Part shown: in pieces, positions 24,970 through 32,904 of the stretch | How positions within the stretch are numbered: the stretch's first letter is position 1 | How the letters are laid out: each line of letters opens with the position of its first letter | Assembly: GCF_042658685.1 (NCBI RefSeq) | Contig: NZ_JBHSQY010000011.1 | DNA length: 36,512 bases | DNA from: Macrococcoides bohemicum | GTDB taxonomy: Bacteria; Bacillota; Bacilli; Staphylococcales; Staphylococcaceae | Reading direction: 5' to 3' (one strand) | Position numbers and translations under genes: made by a program | Notes under the pieces: model-generated | The model's database searches: none | What the model was told of the DNA's origin: nothing | The model's input: only the letters and a program-made list of their open reading frames with translations

Positions 24970-25860
24970 TTATATCACTATTTGTGGGTAATTTTTCATA
25001 TTATTTGCAAGTCGTGCAAATTCTTCGAGCGACAAACTTTCTCCTCTGCGACTAGGAGCGATGTTGCTTTCCTCTAACCATGCGATAATGTCGTCTTTAT
25101 ATTCCTTGCTATTTGGGAATAGACTCATATAATTGTTTAATATCGTCTTTCTGCGTTGTACAAAAGCTCCGCGCGTTAACTTAAAATATATCTTTTCATC
25201 ATCAATTTTTACACGTGGTTCAGGTAAAGTCGTTAGTTTCACCACTAAAGAATCTACGTTCGGTGGTGGCATAAATACACCTTTAGGTACAATCATCACA
25301 CGTTTTACATCTGTATAATACTGAATAGCAATCGATAAAGAGCCGTAAGCTTTCGTTGATGGCACAGCAGTTAAACGCTCACCCACTTCTTTTTGCATCA
25401 TTACAACATAACTATTAATCGGTAGATGCTGCTCTAGAAGTCCCATTAGAATAGGTGTCGTAATATAATAGGGTAAGTTAGCTACAACAAAAATCTCATC
25501 ACAATCTGATAAATGATTATCAATCGCTTCCTTAACGTTCGCTTTTAGTATGTCTTCATTTATTACCGTTACATTTTCATAAGGACTTAACGTATCTCCT
25601 AAAATCGGAATCAGACGTTGATCGATTTCAAACGCAAGTACATGCTTCGCTTTACGTGCTAATTGTTCCGTTAAAGAACCCATACCCGGACCAATCTCAA
25701 TAACACCACAAGTCTCATCTATACCTGCGGCATCAATAATATTACGAATCACGTTAGGATCAACTAAAAAGTTCTGTCCTAAACTCTTCTTAAATTTAAA
25801 TCCATATTTATTTAACAGTTCTTTCGTACGCGTAGGTGTTGCAATATCATTTATTTCCAT
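24970..25860 (-). CDS. rsmA: 16S rRNA A1518/A1519 N6-dimethyltransferase (KsgA)
   Basis: RsmA dimethylates two adjacent adenines near the 3' end of 16S rRNA, a late step in 30S assembly; loss gives kasugamycin resistance. The 296-aa product has KKSLGQNFLVDPNVI, the SAM motif IEIGPGMGSLTEQL (GxGxG at 57-61), the catalytic NLPYYITTP and the C-terminal QRRKTILNN helix region. AAGGAG lies inside the end of rnmV, and the ATG overlaps rnmV by 14 nt. The pairing of an rRNA-maturing nuclease with an rRNA methylase is conserved in Firmicutes. Confidence 0.96.
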   Translation of the reverse strand: MEINDIATPTRTKELLNKYGFKFKKSLGQNFLVDPNVIRNIIDAAGIDETCGVIEIGPGMGSLTEQLARKAKHVLAFEIDQRLIPILGDTLSPYENVTVINEDILKANVKEAIDNHLSDCDEIFVVANLPYYITTPILMGLLEQHLPINSYVVMMQKEVGERLTAVPSTKAYGSLSIAIQYYTDVKRVMIVPKGVFMPPPNVDSLVVKLTTLPEPRVKIDDEKIYFKLTRGAFVQRRKTILNNYMSLFPNSKEYKDDIIAWLEESNIAPSRRGESLSLEEFARLANNMKNYPQIVI

Positions 25861-26410
25861 TAGGACTCTCCTTATATTCTAAATTCAAAGCATCTAACAC
25901 ATCCGCTTCAGTAATGCCAAATGCATTTAATCTATGAAATAATTGCTTACCATTACAATAACCGATTCTTAAATGTCTGCACAAATCTTTACGCTTCGTC
26001 GCTGCATGTGGTCCCATAATCAATCCTAAATCCACGAGTAACGCTTTTGACACCGTTTCTGAATCATGTTCAAAGGGTGATGACACGCTTAATAATGCAT
26101 CACGAATTGCTCCAACCGGTGCATGCTCAATACCAACTTTACCACGCTTATTACGTGCAATAGCTGCATCTATAAATGCATGTTTAGCGGTAGGTACTCG
26201 CTGTTCAATTGTTTTTCTAATCTTATTTCCTGGGTAATCAGGATCTGTTAACACAATGACACCACGCACTTCAGCAGCATGTTGTATCGCTTCAATTGTC
26301 TCATCATTGATGGCAGAACCATTCGTTTCAATCGTATCGCACTCAACTGCCATCTTCACTCGCGTCGTATCATCCTTACCTTCTACGACAATAATTTCAT
26401 TTATTTTCAT
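25847..26410 (-). CDS. rnmV: Ribonuclease M5 (5S rRNA maturation)
   Basis: RNase M5 cuts the 5S rRNA precursor, assisted by ribosomal protein uL18. The 187-aa protein has a Toprim domain at its N terminus: IIVVEGKDD with the catalytic Glu10, and TDPDYPGNKIRK with Asp56 and Asp58. A basic C-terminal domain follows (KRKDLCRHLRIGYCNGKQL). AAAGGA is 9 nt before the ATG. Both window edges are 5S genes, its substrates, though this proximity is coincidental. Confidence 0.95.
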   Translation of the reverse strand: MKINEIIVVEGKDDTTRVKMAVECDTIETNGSAINDETIEAIQHAAEVRGVIVLTDPDYPGNKIRKTIEQRVPTAKHAFIDAAIARNKRGKVGIEHAPVGAIRDALLSVSSPFEHDSETVSKALLVDLGLIMGPHAATKRKDLCRHLRIGYCNGKQLFHRLNAFGITEADVLDALNLEYKESPNGNK

Positions 26411-26450
26411 ATCAATCTTTCCTTTTTACTTATCTATATACAATATTACA

Positions 26451-26456
26451 ATTATA
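26451..26456 (-). promoter_or_regulatory. Possible rnmV promoter
   Basis: A perfect TATAAT on the minus strand lies between the tatD terminator and rnmV, about 40 nt before the gene. No acceptable -35 or extended -10 is visible, so this rests mainly on position. Confidence 0.3.
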
Positions 26457-26492
26457 CTTGTTATTTTAAAAATGGATAGAATTATTTATAGT

Positions 26493-26527
26493 AAAAAATA
26501 AGCAGAGACAAATGTCCCTACTTATTT
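26493..26527 (-). terminator. tatD intrinsic terminator
   Basis: On the minus strand ATAAG-(TA)-GGGAC pairs with GTCTC-(TG)-CTTAT around a 4-nt loop, followed by TTTTTT. It starts at the tatD stop. Confidence 0.82.
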
Positions 26528-27298
26528 TCCTAATCCACCAAACAGCTGTTCTGCATTTTTCGTGGTTTGTACCGCAACTTCTTCATAAGAAATTCCTCTA
26601 AGCGCTGCGATTTCTTCGGCTACAAGTTTCACATGCATCGGTTCATTACGTTTACCACGATACGGATGTGGTGTTAAATATGGCGCGTCTGTTTCCACAA
26701 TAAGTTTATCAAGTGGTACATGTTTTGCTACTGCTTTCGGTTGCTTCGCATTTTTAAATGTTACAGGCCCTCCTAAAGAGATGATAAAGTTTAATTTCAA
26801 TACTTCATCACATGTTTCAGGGCTACCACTAAAGCTGTGCATTACGCCTCCAACTTCTTGTGCATTTTCTGACTTTAAGATTTCAATAACATCTGCTGTC
26901 GCTTCACGATTGTGAATAACGATCGGTAAATTCACTTCTTTTGCCAGCTGAATTTGACGTTTAAAAACTTCTTTTTGAATATCTTTAGGTGATTTATCCC
27001 AATGATAATCTAATCCCATCTCACCAATCGCTACGATTTTAGGATGCTTAGACAATTCTTTAATCCAATCGTAATATTCCTCCGTGAAATCAATGGCATC
27101 GACTGGATGCCAACCGATTACACCATATACAAATTCGTATTGCTCAATGAGCTTCATCGTGCGTTCAATTGTTACTTCATCAAATCCAACGACGATCATG
27201 CGATCTATCCCGCTTTCTCGCGCTCTATCTATAACTTCCTGTAAATCTTCTTCGTACTGATCTGCGTTTAAATGAACGTGTGTATCAATTAACACCAT
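26522..27298 (-). CDS. tatD: TatD family metal-dependent deoxyribonuclease
   Basis: TatD proteins are TIM-barrel metal nucleases with 3'-5' exonuclease activity linked to DNA repair. The 258-aa product has the metal-binding DTHVHLN (His7, His9), the acidic ligand in AIGEMGLDYHWD, PIVIHNREA, GGVMHSFSG and VETDAPYLTPHPYRGKRNEP. All family hallmarks are present. GAGGAG precedes ATG by only 4 nt; a GTG one codon later has better spacing and would match the Bacillus N terminus (MLFDTH), so the start is uncertain by one codon. It follows metG by 17 nt. Confidence 0.93.
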   Translation of the reverse strand: MVLIDTHVHLNADQYEEDLQEVIDRARESGIDRMIVVGFDEVTIERTMKLIEQYEFVYGVIGWHPVDAIDFTEEYYDWIKELSKHPKIVAIGEMGLDYHWDKSPKDIQKEVFKRQIQLAKEVNLPIVIHNREATADVIEILKSENAQEVGGVMHSFSGSPETCDEVLKLNFIISLGGPVTFKNAKQPKAVAKHVPLDKLIVETDAPYLTPHPYRGKRNEPMHVKLVAEEIAALRGISYEEVAVQTTKNAEQLFGGLGK

Positions 27299-27315
27299 AT
27301 CACTCCTCGTTGATA

Positions 27316-29289
27316 TTATTTTACGATTGAGCCGTTCTCAATTGCATTTGGTACGCTGACTAATGTTAATGCACCATCTTTTTCCGCCGAAAGAATCATA
27401 CCTTCGGATTTTTCTCCACGTAATTCAACTGGTTTTAAGTTTGTCACTACAATAACTTTCTTACCAATAATGTCTTCTGGTTTATAGAATTCAGCGATAC
27501 CAGAAACGATTTGGCGTTGTTCGTTACCTAAATCTACCTGGATTTTTAATAATTTTTTCGCTTTTTTAATGTAATCCGCATCAATAATCGTCGCTGTCTT
27601 CAATTCTACTTCATTAAATGTATCAATTGTAATTTCTGGCTTAGCGGGTACTTCTTCTATTCCCTCTTCTGCTGGTGCTGGCGGTTGCATCGTACTCTTA
27701 ATAAATTCTACTTCAGCTGCTGTATCTAAACGCGGGAAGATTGGTGTTGCTTTCTCAACCACTTTTAAGTCTTTAATCTTACCGTATTCTTCAAGACTCG
27801 CAAATTCAAATAATGTTGGATCCTGAATATTTAATTGATTAAAGATTTTTGTCGGTGCTTCTGTTAAGAATGGGCGTAATAATACACTCGCAAAACGAAT
27901 ATTCTCAACTAAGTGATACATTACGCTTTCTAATAATGCTTTTTGTGTTTCATCTTTGATTAAAATCCACGGTGTTGTTTCATCGATATATTTATTTGTT
28001 CTTGAAATCAGCTTCCATACTTCTTGTAACGCTACTGAATATTGTAAGTTCTCCATAGCAGCATCGTATTTCGCTTTCGTTTCAAGTGCTAACGCTTCAA
28101 TTTCAGCATCTACTTCATGCATTTGACCTTTGTAGCCAGAAAGATTGCCATCAAAATATTTATTGATCATCGCAATCGTACGGTTAACTAAGTTACCTAA
28201 GTCATTTGCAAGGTCAAAGTTTGTACGATCAACGAAAGCTTCAGGCGTAAACACTCCATCTGAACCAAATGGTAACTCACGCATTAAATAGTAACGCACT
28301 GCGTCTAAACCGTAACGATCAATTAGGATATGCGGATCTACCACATTCCCTTTTGACTTGCTCATCTTACCGTCTTTCATTAATATCCATCCGTGAGCAA
28401 ATACTTTCTTCGGTAATGGTAAATCTAAAGCCATGAGTAAAATTGGCCATATAATTGTATGGAAACGAACAATTTCTTTCGCCATAATATGGACATCAGC
28501 TGGCCAGTATTTCTTAAATTCTGTATCATCTTCTGAAAGGTAACCTAAAGCAGAGATATAGTTTGTTAATGCATCAATCCAAACATATACAACATGTTTC
28601 GGATTAGACGGAACTTTTATCCCCCAGTCAAAAGATGTACGAGAAACAGCTAAATCTTCTAACCCTGGTTTAATAAAGTTATTTAACATTTCATTTTTTC
28701 GAGAAACAGGTTGAATGAAATCAGGATGATCTTCATAATATCGTACTAAACGATCAGCATATTTACTCAATCTAAAGAAATAACTTTCTTCTTTCACAAG
28801 TTGAACCGGGTGTCCTGAATCCGGACTTTTCCCTCCAACGATTTTATCGCCTTCCATAATAGGATCAACAAGTTGCGTTTCAGTGTAGAATGTTTCGTCT
28901 GGCACTGAATACCATCCTTCATATTCACCTAAATAAATATCATCTTGTGCTAATAATTTTTCGAATACTTTTTCGACAACAAGTTTATGACGCGTTTCAG
29001 TCGTTCTAATAAAATCATCGTTTGAAATATCAAGCTTTTTCCATAATGCCTGAATGTCTTTAATGATTTCATCTAAATATTCTATTTCAGATTTACCGGC
29101 AGCAAGTGCTTTCTCCTGAATCTTTTGGCCATGTTCATCTGTACCTGTTAAATACTTAACATCGTAACCTTGCATCCTTTTGTAACGCGCGATAGCGTCA
29201 CCTGCTACTGTTGAATATGCATGTCCAATATGTAATTTACCGCTTGGATAATATATAGGCGTTGTTATATAAAAAGTATCGTTCGTCAT
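27316..29289 (-). CDS. metG: Methionyl-tRNA synthetase
   Basis: MetRS charges both initiator and elongator tRNA-Met. The 657-aa class I synthetase has the HIGH motif (residues 20-23) in GKLHIGHAYST and KMSKS at 308-312. Its connective peptide lacks the zinc-binding cysteine cluster seen in E. coli, as in the Bacillus type. The C terminus has an acidic linker (PAPAEEGIEEVPAKPEI) and an OB-fold tRNA-binding domain (EVELKTATIIDADYIKKAKKLLK cut by its usual turn). AGGAGG is 6 nt before the ATG. A consensus promoter lies close upstream, and I see no T-box in the short leader. Confidence 0.97.
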   Translation of the reverse strand: MTNDTFYITTPIYYPSGKLHIGHAYSTVAGDAIARYKRMQGYDVKYLTGTDEHGQKIQEKALAAGKSEIEYLDEIIKDIQALWKKLDISNDDFIRTTETRHKLVVEKVFEKLLAQDDIYLGEYEGWYSVPDETFYTETQLVDPIMEGDKIVGGKSPDSGHPVQLVKEESYFFRLSKYADRLVRYYEDHPDFIQPVSRKNEMLNNFIKPGLEDLAVSRTSFDWGIKVPSNPKHVVYVWIDALTNYISALGYLSEDDTEFKKYWPADVHIMAKEIVRFHTIIWPILLMALDLPLPKKVFAHGWILMKDGKMSKSKGNVVDPHILIDRYGLDAVRYYLMRELPFGSDGVFTPEAFVDRTNFDLANDLGNLVNRTIAMINKYFDGNLSGYKGQMHEVDAEIEALALETKAKYDAAMENLQYSVALQEVWKLISRTNKYIDETTPWILIKDETQKALLESVMYHLVENIRFASVLLRPFLTEAPTKIFNQLNIQDPTLFEFASLEEYGKIKDLKVVEKATPIFPRLDTAAEVEFIKSTMQPPAPAEEGIEEVPAKPEITIDTFNEVELKTATIIDADYIKKAKKLLKIQVDLGNEQRQIVSGIAEFYKPEDIIGKKVIVVTNLKPVELRGEKSEGMILSAEKDGALTLVSVPNAIENGSIVK

Positions 29290-29319
29290 GTTCGTCCTCC
29301 TAGTGCTATTTATCCTTTA

Positions 29320-29348
29320 AATATACAGAAGTTTTCGTTATTTTTCAA
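29320..29348 (-). promoter_or_regulatory. metG promoter
   Basis: On the minus strand there is TTGAAA (29343-29348), a 17-nt spacer and TATATT (29320-29325). The predicted leader is only about 25 nt, too short for a T-box riboswitch. Confidence 0.7.
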
Positions 29349-29364
29349 TATGACTAATCTTTAC

Positions 29365-29550
29365 AATTCGACAAGTAAAATTATTAATTTATTGTAAAAT
29401 CAAGTAAACTTTTCAAAATCTGAATATTACATAACATTACTAAAGCATTACAAATAAAGATTTTAATGATATATCGTTGACAATGTAAAAATACGGTAGT
29501 ACACTCTTATTAAGACAAATGTCGAAAACACTTATTAATTTTGTCGAATT
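29365..29550. repeat. TGTCGAA repeats in the metG-abrB divergent region
   Basis: AATTCGACAA (29365-29374) recurs as the exact inverted copy TTGTCGAATT (29541-29550). A third TGTCGAA core is at 29520-29526, exactly 22 bp (two helical turns) before the core at 29542. The two direct copies lie in the abrB leader just downstream of its start site. These could be operator sites. This 303-bp gap holds nothing else beyond the two promoters. Confidence 0.55.
29477..29505 (+). promoter_or_regulatory. abrB promoter
   Basis: TTGACA (29477-29482), a 17-nt spacer and TACACT (29500-29505), with a start near 29512 and a leader of about 80 nt. The perfect -35 makes this a strong candidate. Confidence 0.8.
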
Positions 29551-29592
29551 TACTAAAATTACTACAAAAACAATTTTTGGAGGAAATATATT

Positions 29593-29868
29593 ATGAAATC
29601 TACTGGTATCGTAAGAAAAGTTGATGAATTAGGACGTGTAGTTATTCCAATCGAATTACGTCGTATTTTAGACATCGCTGAAAAAGACGCTTTAGAAATC
29701 TATACTGATGCAGATAAAATTATCTTAAAAAAATATAAACCAAGCATGACTTGTGCTGTAACTGGTGATGTTTCAGAAGATAACTATTTATTAGCAGGTG
29801 GTAAATTAGTATTATCTAAAGAAGGCGTTGAACAAATCTTAAAAGAAATCGAATCAAAAGAAAAATAA
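29593..29868 (+). CDS. abrB: AbrB-type transition-state transcriptional regulator
   Basis: AbrB binds DNA as a tetramer and in Bacillus represses post-exponential genes. The 91-aa product has the SpoVT-AbrB swapped-hairpin domain at the N terminus (MKSTGIVRKVDELGRVVIP, then IELRRILDIAEKDALEIY and KIILKKYKP) and the C-terminal multimerisation part TGDVSEDNYLLAGGKLVLSK. It reads very close to Bacillus AbrB. TTGGAGG lies 9 nt before the ATG. It is the only plus-strand gene, placed between metG and rsmI exactly as in Bacillus. Its targets in a non-sporulating coccus are unknown; the TGTCGAA sites upstream may be its own. Confidence 0.94.
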   Translation: MKSTGIVRKVDELGRVVIPIELRRILDIAEKDALEIYTDADKIILKKYKPSMTCAVTGDVSEDNYLLAGGKLVLSKEGVEQILKEIESKEK

Positions 29869-29875
29869 GATATAT

Positions 29876-29917
29876 AAATAAAAGGTTCGAATCCAAATGG
29901 ATTCGAACCTTTTATTT
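29876..29917. terminator. Bidirectional terminator between abrB and rsmI
   Basis: The arms at 29876-29894 and 29899-29917 are perfectly complementary (19 bp, 4-nt loop) with A/T tracts on both sides. It would stop abrB on the plus strand and rsmI on the minus strand; the rsmI stop codon lies within the right arm. Confidence 0.92.
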
Positions 29918-30751
29918 TGTATCTACATGATACATTTGATAAACTTCATTTTTCTTCATATCTCTATCCAGAGCAACTTGTTTAATCGCCTCTTTATTTC
30001 GTAATCCTTCTTTAACATAGTGATTGACGTGATCTTCAACTGTCATTTCTGACCACCAGTTCACATTATTTTCACCTGTGCTGCCTTCAATTACAATAAC
30101 AAATTCACCCTTAAGATTTATACCTTTATCCAGACGTTCTAATAGGTGCATCACGAAATCAGTTTCAACTTGCTCAAACTTCTTAGTCAGTTCACGTGCA
30201 ATGGATATTTTACGCGTACTGTCTATTTTTGCAATCACTTCTAATGTATGTTTCACGCGAAACGGAGATTCGTATATAATCACTGTATGTGGTAAAGCCA
30301 TAAGCGATACGAGTCGCTCTTTCTTTTCACTATCTTTGCGTGGTAAAAAACCATCAAATAAAAATGAATAAGAGCTAATACCGCTTGTCATTAAAGCTGT
30401 AAGTGCGGCATTAGCACCTGGCACTGTTTCAACTTTAATACCTTTCTCACGCGCTACAACAACGAGTTCGTATCCAGGATCACTTATAAGAGGAAGTCCC
30501 GCATCAGAAACTAATGCGATATGATTTCCTTCTAACAATAAATCGATAATATAATCTGTCACCTGATCTTTATTATGTTCATGGTAGCTTTTTAATGGTG
30601 TATCAATCTCATAATGCATAACGAGTTTTTTAGTCACTCTTGTGTCTTCACATAAAATGATATCCGCTTCTTTTAACATCCTTACCGCTCTAAATGTAAT
30701 ATCTTCTAAATTGCCGATTGGTGTACCTACTAAATATAAGATACCACTCAT
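29912..30751 (-). CDS. rsmI: 16S rRNA C1402 ribose 2'-O-methyltransferase
   Basis: RsmI methylates the ribose of C1402 in the decoding centre. The 279-aa product belongs to the tetrapyrrole-methylase-like SAM fold: ILYLVGTPIGNLEDITFRA at the N terminus, CEDTRVTKKL, VSDAGLPLISDPGYELV, VPGANAALTALMTSG and FDGFLPRK. A small C-terminal domain follows. GGGAGG is 6 nt before the ATG, and the start overlaps the yazA stop (ATGA), so it is the last gene of the trmN-yazA-rsmI set. Confidence 0.95.
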   Translation of the reverse strand: MSGILYLVGTPIGNLEDITFRAVRMLKEADIILCEDTRVTKKLVMHYEIDTPLKSYHEHNKDQVTDYIIDLLLEGNHIALVSDAGLPLISDPGYELVVVAREKGIKVETVPGANAALTALMTSGISSYSFLFDGFLPRKDSEKKERLVSLMALPHTVIIYESPFRVKHTLEVIAKIDSTRKISIARELTKKFEQVETDFVMHLLERLDKGINLKGEFVIVIEGSTGENNVNWWSEMTVEDHVNHYVKEGLRNKEAIKQVALDRDMKKNEVYQMYHVDTK

Positions 30752-31002
30752 AAGGTACCTCCCTGTATTAATTTAATCTTTTGTGAACGTGTTAATTGCT
30801 TAATTGCATACTCTCTTTGCATTGCTGCACTTTTCGTTTCAAAACTTTCTTCATATACGCGTTTCACCGGTAATCTTACTCTTGTATACTTTGCACCTTT
30901 GCCTTCGTTATGGGTATGGAGTCTTTTCTCCAGATCATTTGTATAGCCTGTATACAGTGTACCATCACTACATTCTAATATATAAATATAATGATTATCC
31001 AT
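30748..31002 (-). CDS. yazA: GIY-YIG nuclease domain protein (YazA/UPF0213)
   Basis: The 84-aa protein is a minimal GIY-YIG domain: YIYILECSDGTLYTGYTNDLEKRL with the paired tyrosines and the catalytic Arg, then AKYTRVRLPV and a terminal helix. The family is related to the SLX1 nuclease; the cellular role of this group is unknown. The open frame begins four codons upstream, but the GAGG ribosome site lies inside that extension, so the ATG at 31002 is preferred. It overlaps trmN by 8 nt and rsmI by 4 nt. Confidence 0.92.
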   Translation of the reverse strand: MDNHYIYILECSDGTLYTGYTNDLEKRLHTHNEGKGAKYTRVRLPVKRVYEESFETKSAAMQREYAIKQLTRSQKIKLIQGGTL

Positions 31003-31723
31003 AATATACCTCATTCATCGATTTAGAATAAGTACCATCCGTATTATAGATATAAAATGATGGCATAACTTTCACGTCTGGTTTACCACCTTTTATACCA
31101 ACGACAACAACTGTAATCGCATTGGGTTTATCAGGAGATGAATAGATAGGATAAATAACTTTAGGTTCAATACCAACTGTTCTCATATCAGAAAGCACAT
31201 CAATCAACCGATCAGCACGTTGAACAACAACCATCTTTCCTCCTTGCTTCAGTAAATGATTTGCAGACTGGACGCAATCTAAAAATGTACAAAGCACTTC
31301 AGTTCTGGCGATGCGATGAGCTTCCTTCAAATGCTGATACTCCTGATTCGCTCTAAAGTAAGGAGGATTACATGTTACAACATCAAACTGACTGGGTATA
31401 AAATTTTGTTTCACGCTCTTTATGTCCATCTGGTACATACAAATCTGTTCTTCCAGTTTGTTATATTGAACAGATCGTTTTGCCATATCTACAAGTTGCG
31501 GCTGAATTTCGATTGCTTCTATCGGCATATTTGTACGATGAGATAATAATAAAGGGATAATGCCATTCCCTGAACAAATATCTATCACTTTGTCTTTTTT
31601 CTTTAAAGGCGTAAGGTGTGCAAGTAGCAGTGCATCAGTTGAAAAAGAAAATACATCATCATTTTGAATGATGGATAAATTTTCTTTAATTAATTGATCA
31701 AATCTTTCATTTTCTAACAACAT
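30995..31723 (-). CDS. trmN: tRNA1(Val) (adenine37-N6)-methyltransferase family (YabB)
   Basis: The 242-aa class I methyltransferase has SAM-binding VIDICSGNGIIPLLLS (about 46-61), the acidic IEAIEIQ strand and the N6-adenine catalytic motif NPPY (119-122) in VVTCNPPYF. The N-terminal FSTDALLLAHL is typical of the TrmN6/YfiC group that modifies A37 of tRNA-Val. GGAGG is followed by ATGATG; the second (31723) has 7-nt spacing, the first (31726) only 4. A terminator-like hairpin ends just 3 nt before the GGAGG. Confidence 0.9.
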   Translation of the reverse strand: MLLENERFDQLIKENLSIIQNDDVFSFSTDALLLAHLTPLKKKDKVIDICSGNGIIPLLLSHRTNMPIEAIEIQPQLVDMAKRSVQYNKLEEQICMYQMDIKSVKQNFIPSQFDVVTCNPPYFRANQEYQHLKEAHRIARTEVLCTFLDCVQSANHLLKQGGKMVVVQRADRLIDVLSDMRTVGIEPKVIYPIYSSPDKPNAITVVVVGIKGGKPDVKVMPSFYIYNTDGTYSKSMNEVYYG

Positions 31724-31738
31724 CATAATTCCTCCAAT

Positions 31739-31760
31739 AAAAAAAGGCTTACGCCTCTTT
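31739..31760 (-). terminator. Terminator-like hairpin between yabA and trmN
   Basis: On the minus strand AGGC-GTAA-GCCT, extended by A-U pairs and one G-U, is followed by seven U (31739-31745). The trmN Shine-Dalgarno GGAGG begins 3 nt later. The short GC core suggests incomplete termination. Confidence 0.65.
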
Positions 31761-32093
31761 TTATTCTTTATCAGATAGTAAACTTAAGCAAAAAATACAG
31801 TCGCCGCCACCACGGTGTTTGCCAAATAAATCAGTCGGACAAATATGAAAACCTTCTGCATAAAGCATCGCTAAATTATCTTTACTTTGAAGTACTTTAT
31901 TATTCTTTTTAGGTTCCTCTTCTTCTTTAGGCACCTGAATAAAGCGTTGCAGATTATCATTTTCTAACTTTAATGCAACATTTTCTTCGACTAAAGCAAC
32001 TGTCAATTCTTTTAATGTTTCATAACTATCATTTATATTATTGATTTGTTTCTCCAGCTTAGTTAAAGCATTGAATAATTCATCGCGGTTCAT
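31761..32093 (-). CDS. yabA: Replication initiation control protein YabA
   Basis: YabA binds DnaA and the sliding clamp DnaN and holds back over-initiation of replication. The 110-aa product has an N-terminal coiled coil (about residues 5-50) for oligomerisation, a charged linker (KEEEEPKKNN) and a C-terminal zinc-binding domain with HIC (His83, Cys85) and CIFC (Cys99, Cys102). The open frame reaches 14 codons further upstream; the ATG at 32093 is 6 nt after AGGAGG. It follows ricT by 10 nt. Confidence 0.95.
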   Translation of the reverse strand: MNRDELFNALTKLEKQINNINDSYETLKELTVALVEENVALKLENDNLQRFIQVPKEEEEPKKNNKVLQSKDNLAMLYAEGFHICPTDLFGKHRGGGDCIFCLSLLSDKE

Positions 32094-32103
32094 TATAAAC
32101 CTC

Positions 32104-32904
32104 CTAAACTTGTACCTCGTCGATATGATAAACAATTGGTGTTTCCAAACTCTTTAATTTTACTTGCATCGTCACATCTAATATATTTAAACCAATAACA
32201 CGGCCAGGTCCTTCAGGTGTTTGAATTTCTTCCCCAATATCAGGTAGTCTTCTTCTTGTTTCTTCGTAATAATCATTTTCGTATTTCAAACAACACATTA
32301 AACGACCACATGCACCTGAAATTTTAGTAGGATTTAATGATAAATTCTGATCTTTTGCCATTTTTATCGACACGGGTTCAAAATCACCTAAATAAGTTGC
32401 ACAGCATAAACTACGACCGCAAGGACCAATGCCACCTAGAATCTTCGCTTCATCTCTTACACCGATTTGACGTAATTCAATGCGTGTTTTTAGGTCATAC
32501 GCTAAACTTTTAACTAACTCACGAAAATCCACACGCTCATTAGCAGTAAAGTTAAAAATAATCTTTGCTTTATCTAAAGTATATGTTGCATTTACTAAGC
32601 GCATATCAAGTTCATGATTTTTCACGTGTTGTTTACACAGCTCTAATGCACGATCAGCATCTAACATATTTTGTTCATACTTTAAGATATCATTTTCTGT
32701 TGCTTTACGACTAATCATTGGTACCGGCATAACTACATCTTCAAGCGGTACTTCTTTATTTGGAATAATAACACGGGCAAGTTCCACGCCACGCTTTTTA
32801 TTATCAATTACTACTAATTCATTGACTGAAAATTGTTCATCACCAGGTTGATAATATTCTGTCTTACCTGATTTCTGAAATTTCACGCCTATTATTTCTA
32901 TCAT
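32104..32904 (-). CDS. ricT: RicT (YaaT), PSP1 domain protein, Fe-S
   Basis: In Bacillus RicT forms the Y-complex with RicA and RicF, carries [4Fe-4S] clusters and directs RNase Y to specific transcripts. The 266-aa protein has a PSP1 C-terminal domain and a striking cysteine set: Cys162, 167 and 168 in GPCGRSLCCATY, and Cys199, 204 and 205 in GACGRLMCCLKY. The ATG overlaps the holB stop (TAATG) and follows GAGGTG. The order holB-ricT-yabA is conserved in Firmicutes. Confidence 0.94.
   Translation of the reverse strand: MIEIIGVKFQKSGKTEYYQPGDEQFSVNELVVIDNKKRGVELARVIIPNKEVPLEDVVMPVPMISRKATENDILKYEQNMLDADRALELCKQHVKNHELDMRLVNATYTLDKAKIIFNFTANERVDFRELVKSLAYDLKTRIELRQIGVRDEAKILGGIGPCGRSLCCATYLGDFEPVSIKMAKDQNLSLNPTKISGACGRLMCCLKYENDYYEETRRRLPDIGEEIQTPEGPGRVIGLNILDVTMQVKLKSLETPIVYHIDEVQV

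Noticed and set aside
29290..29592. T-box riboswitch in front of metG
   Set aside because: The best promoter leaves a leader of about 25 nt, and I see no T-box sequence or antiterminator in the gap.
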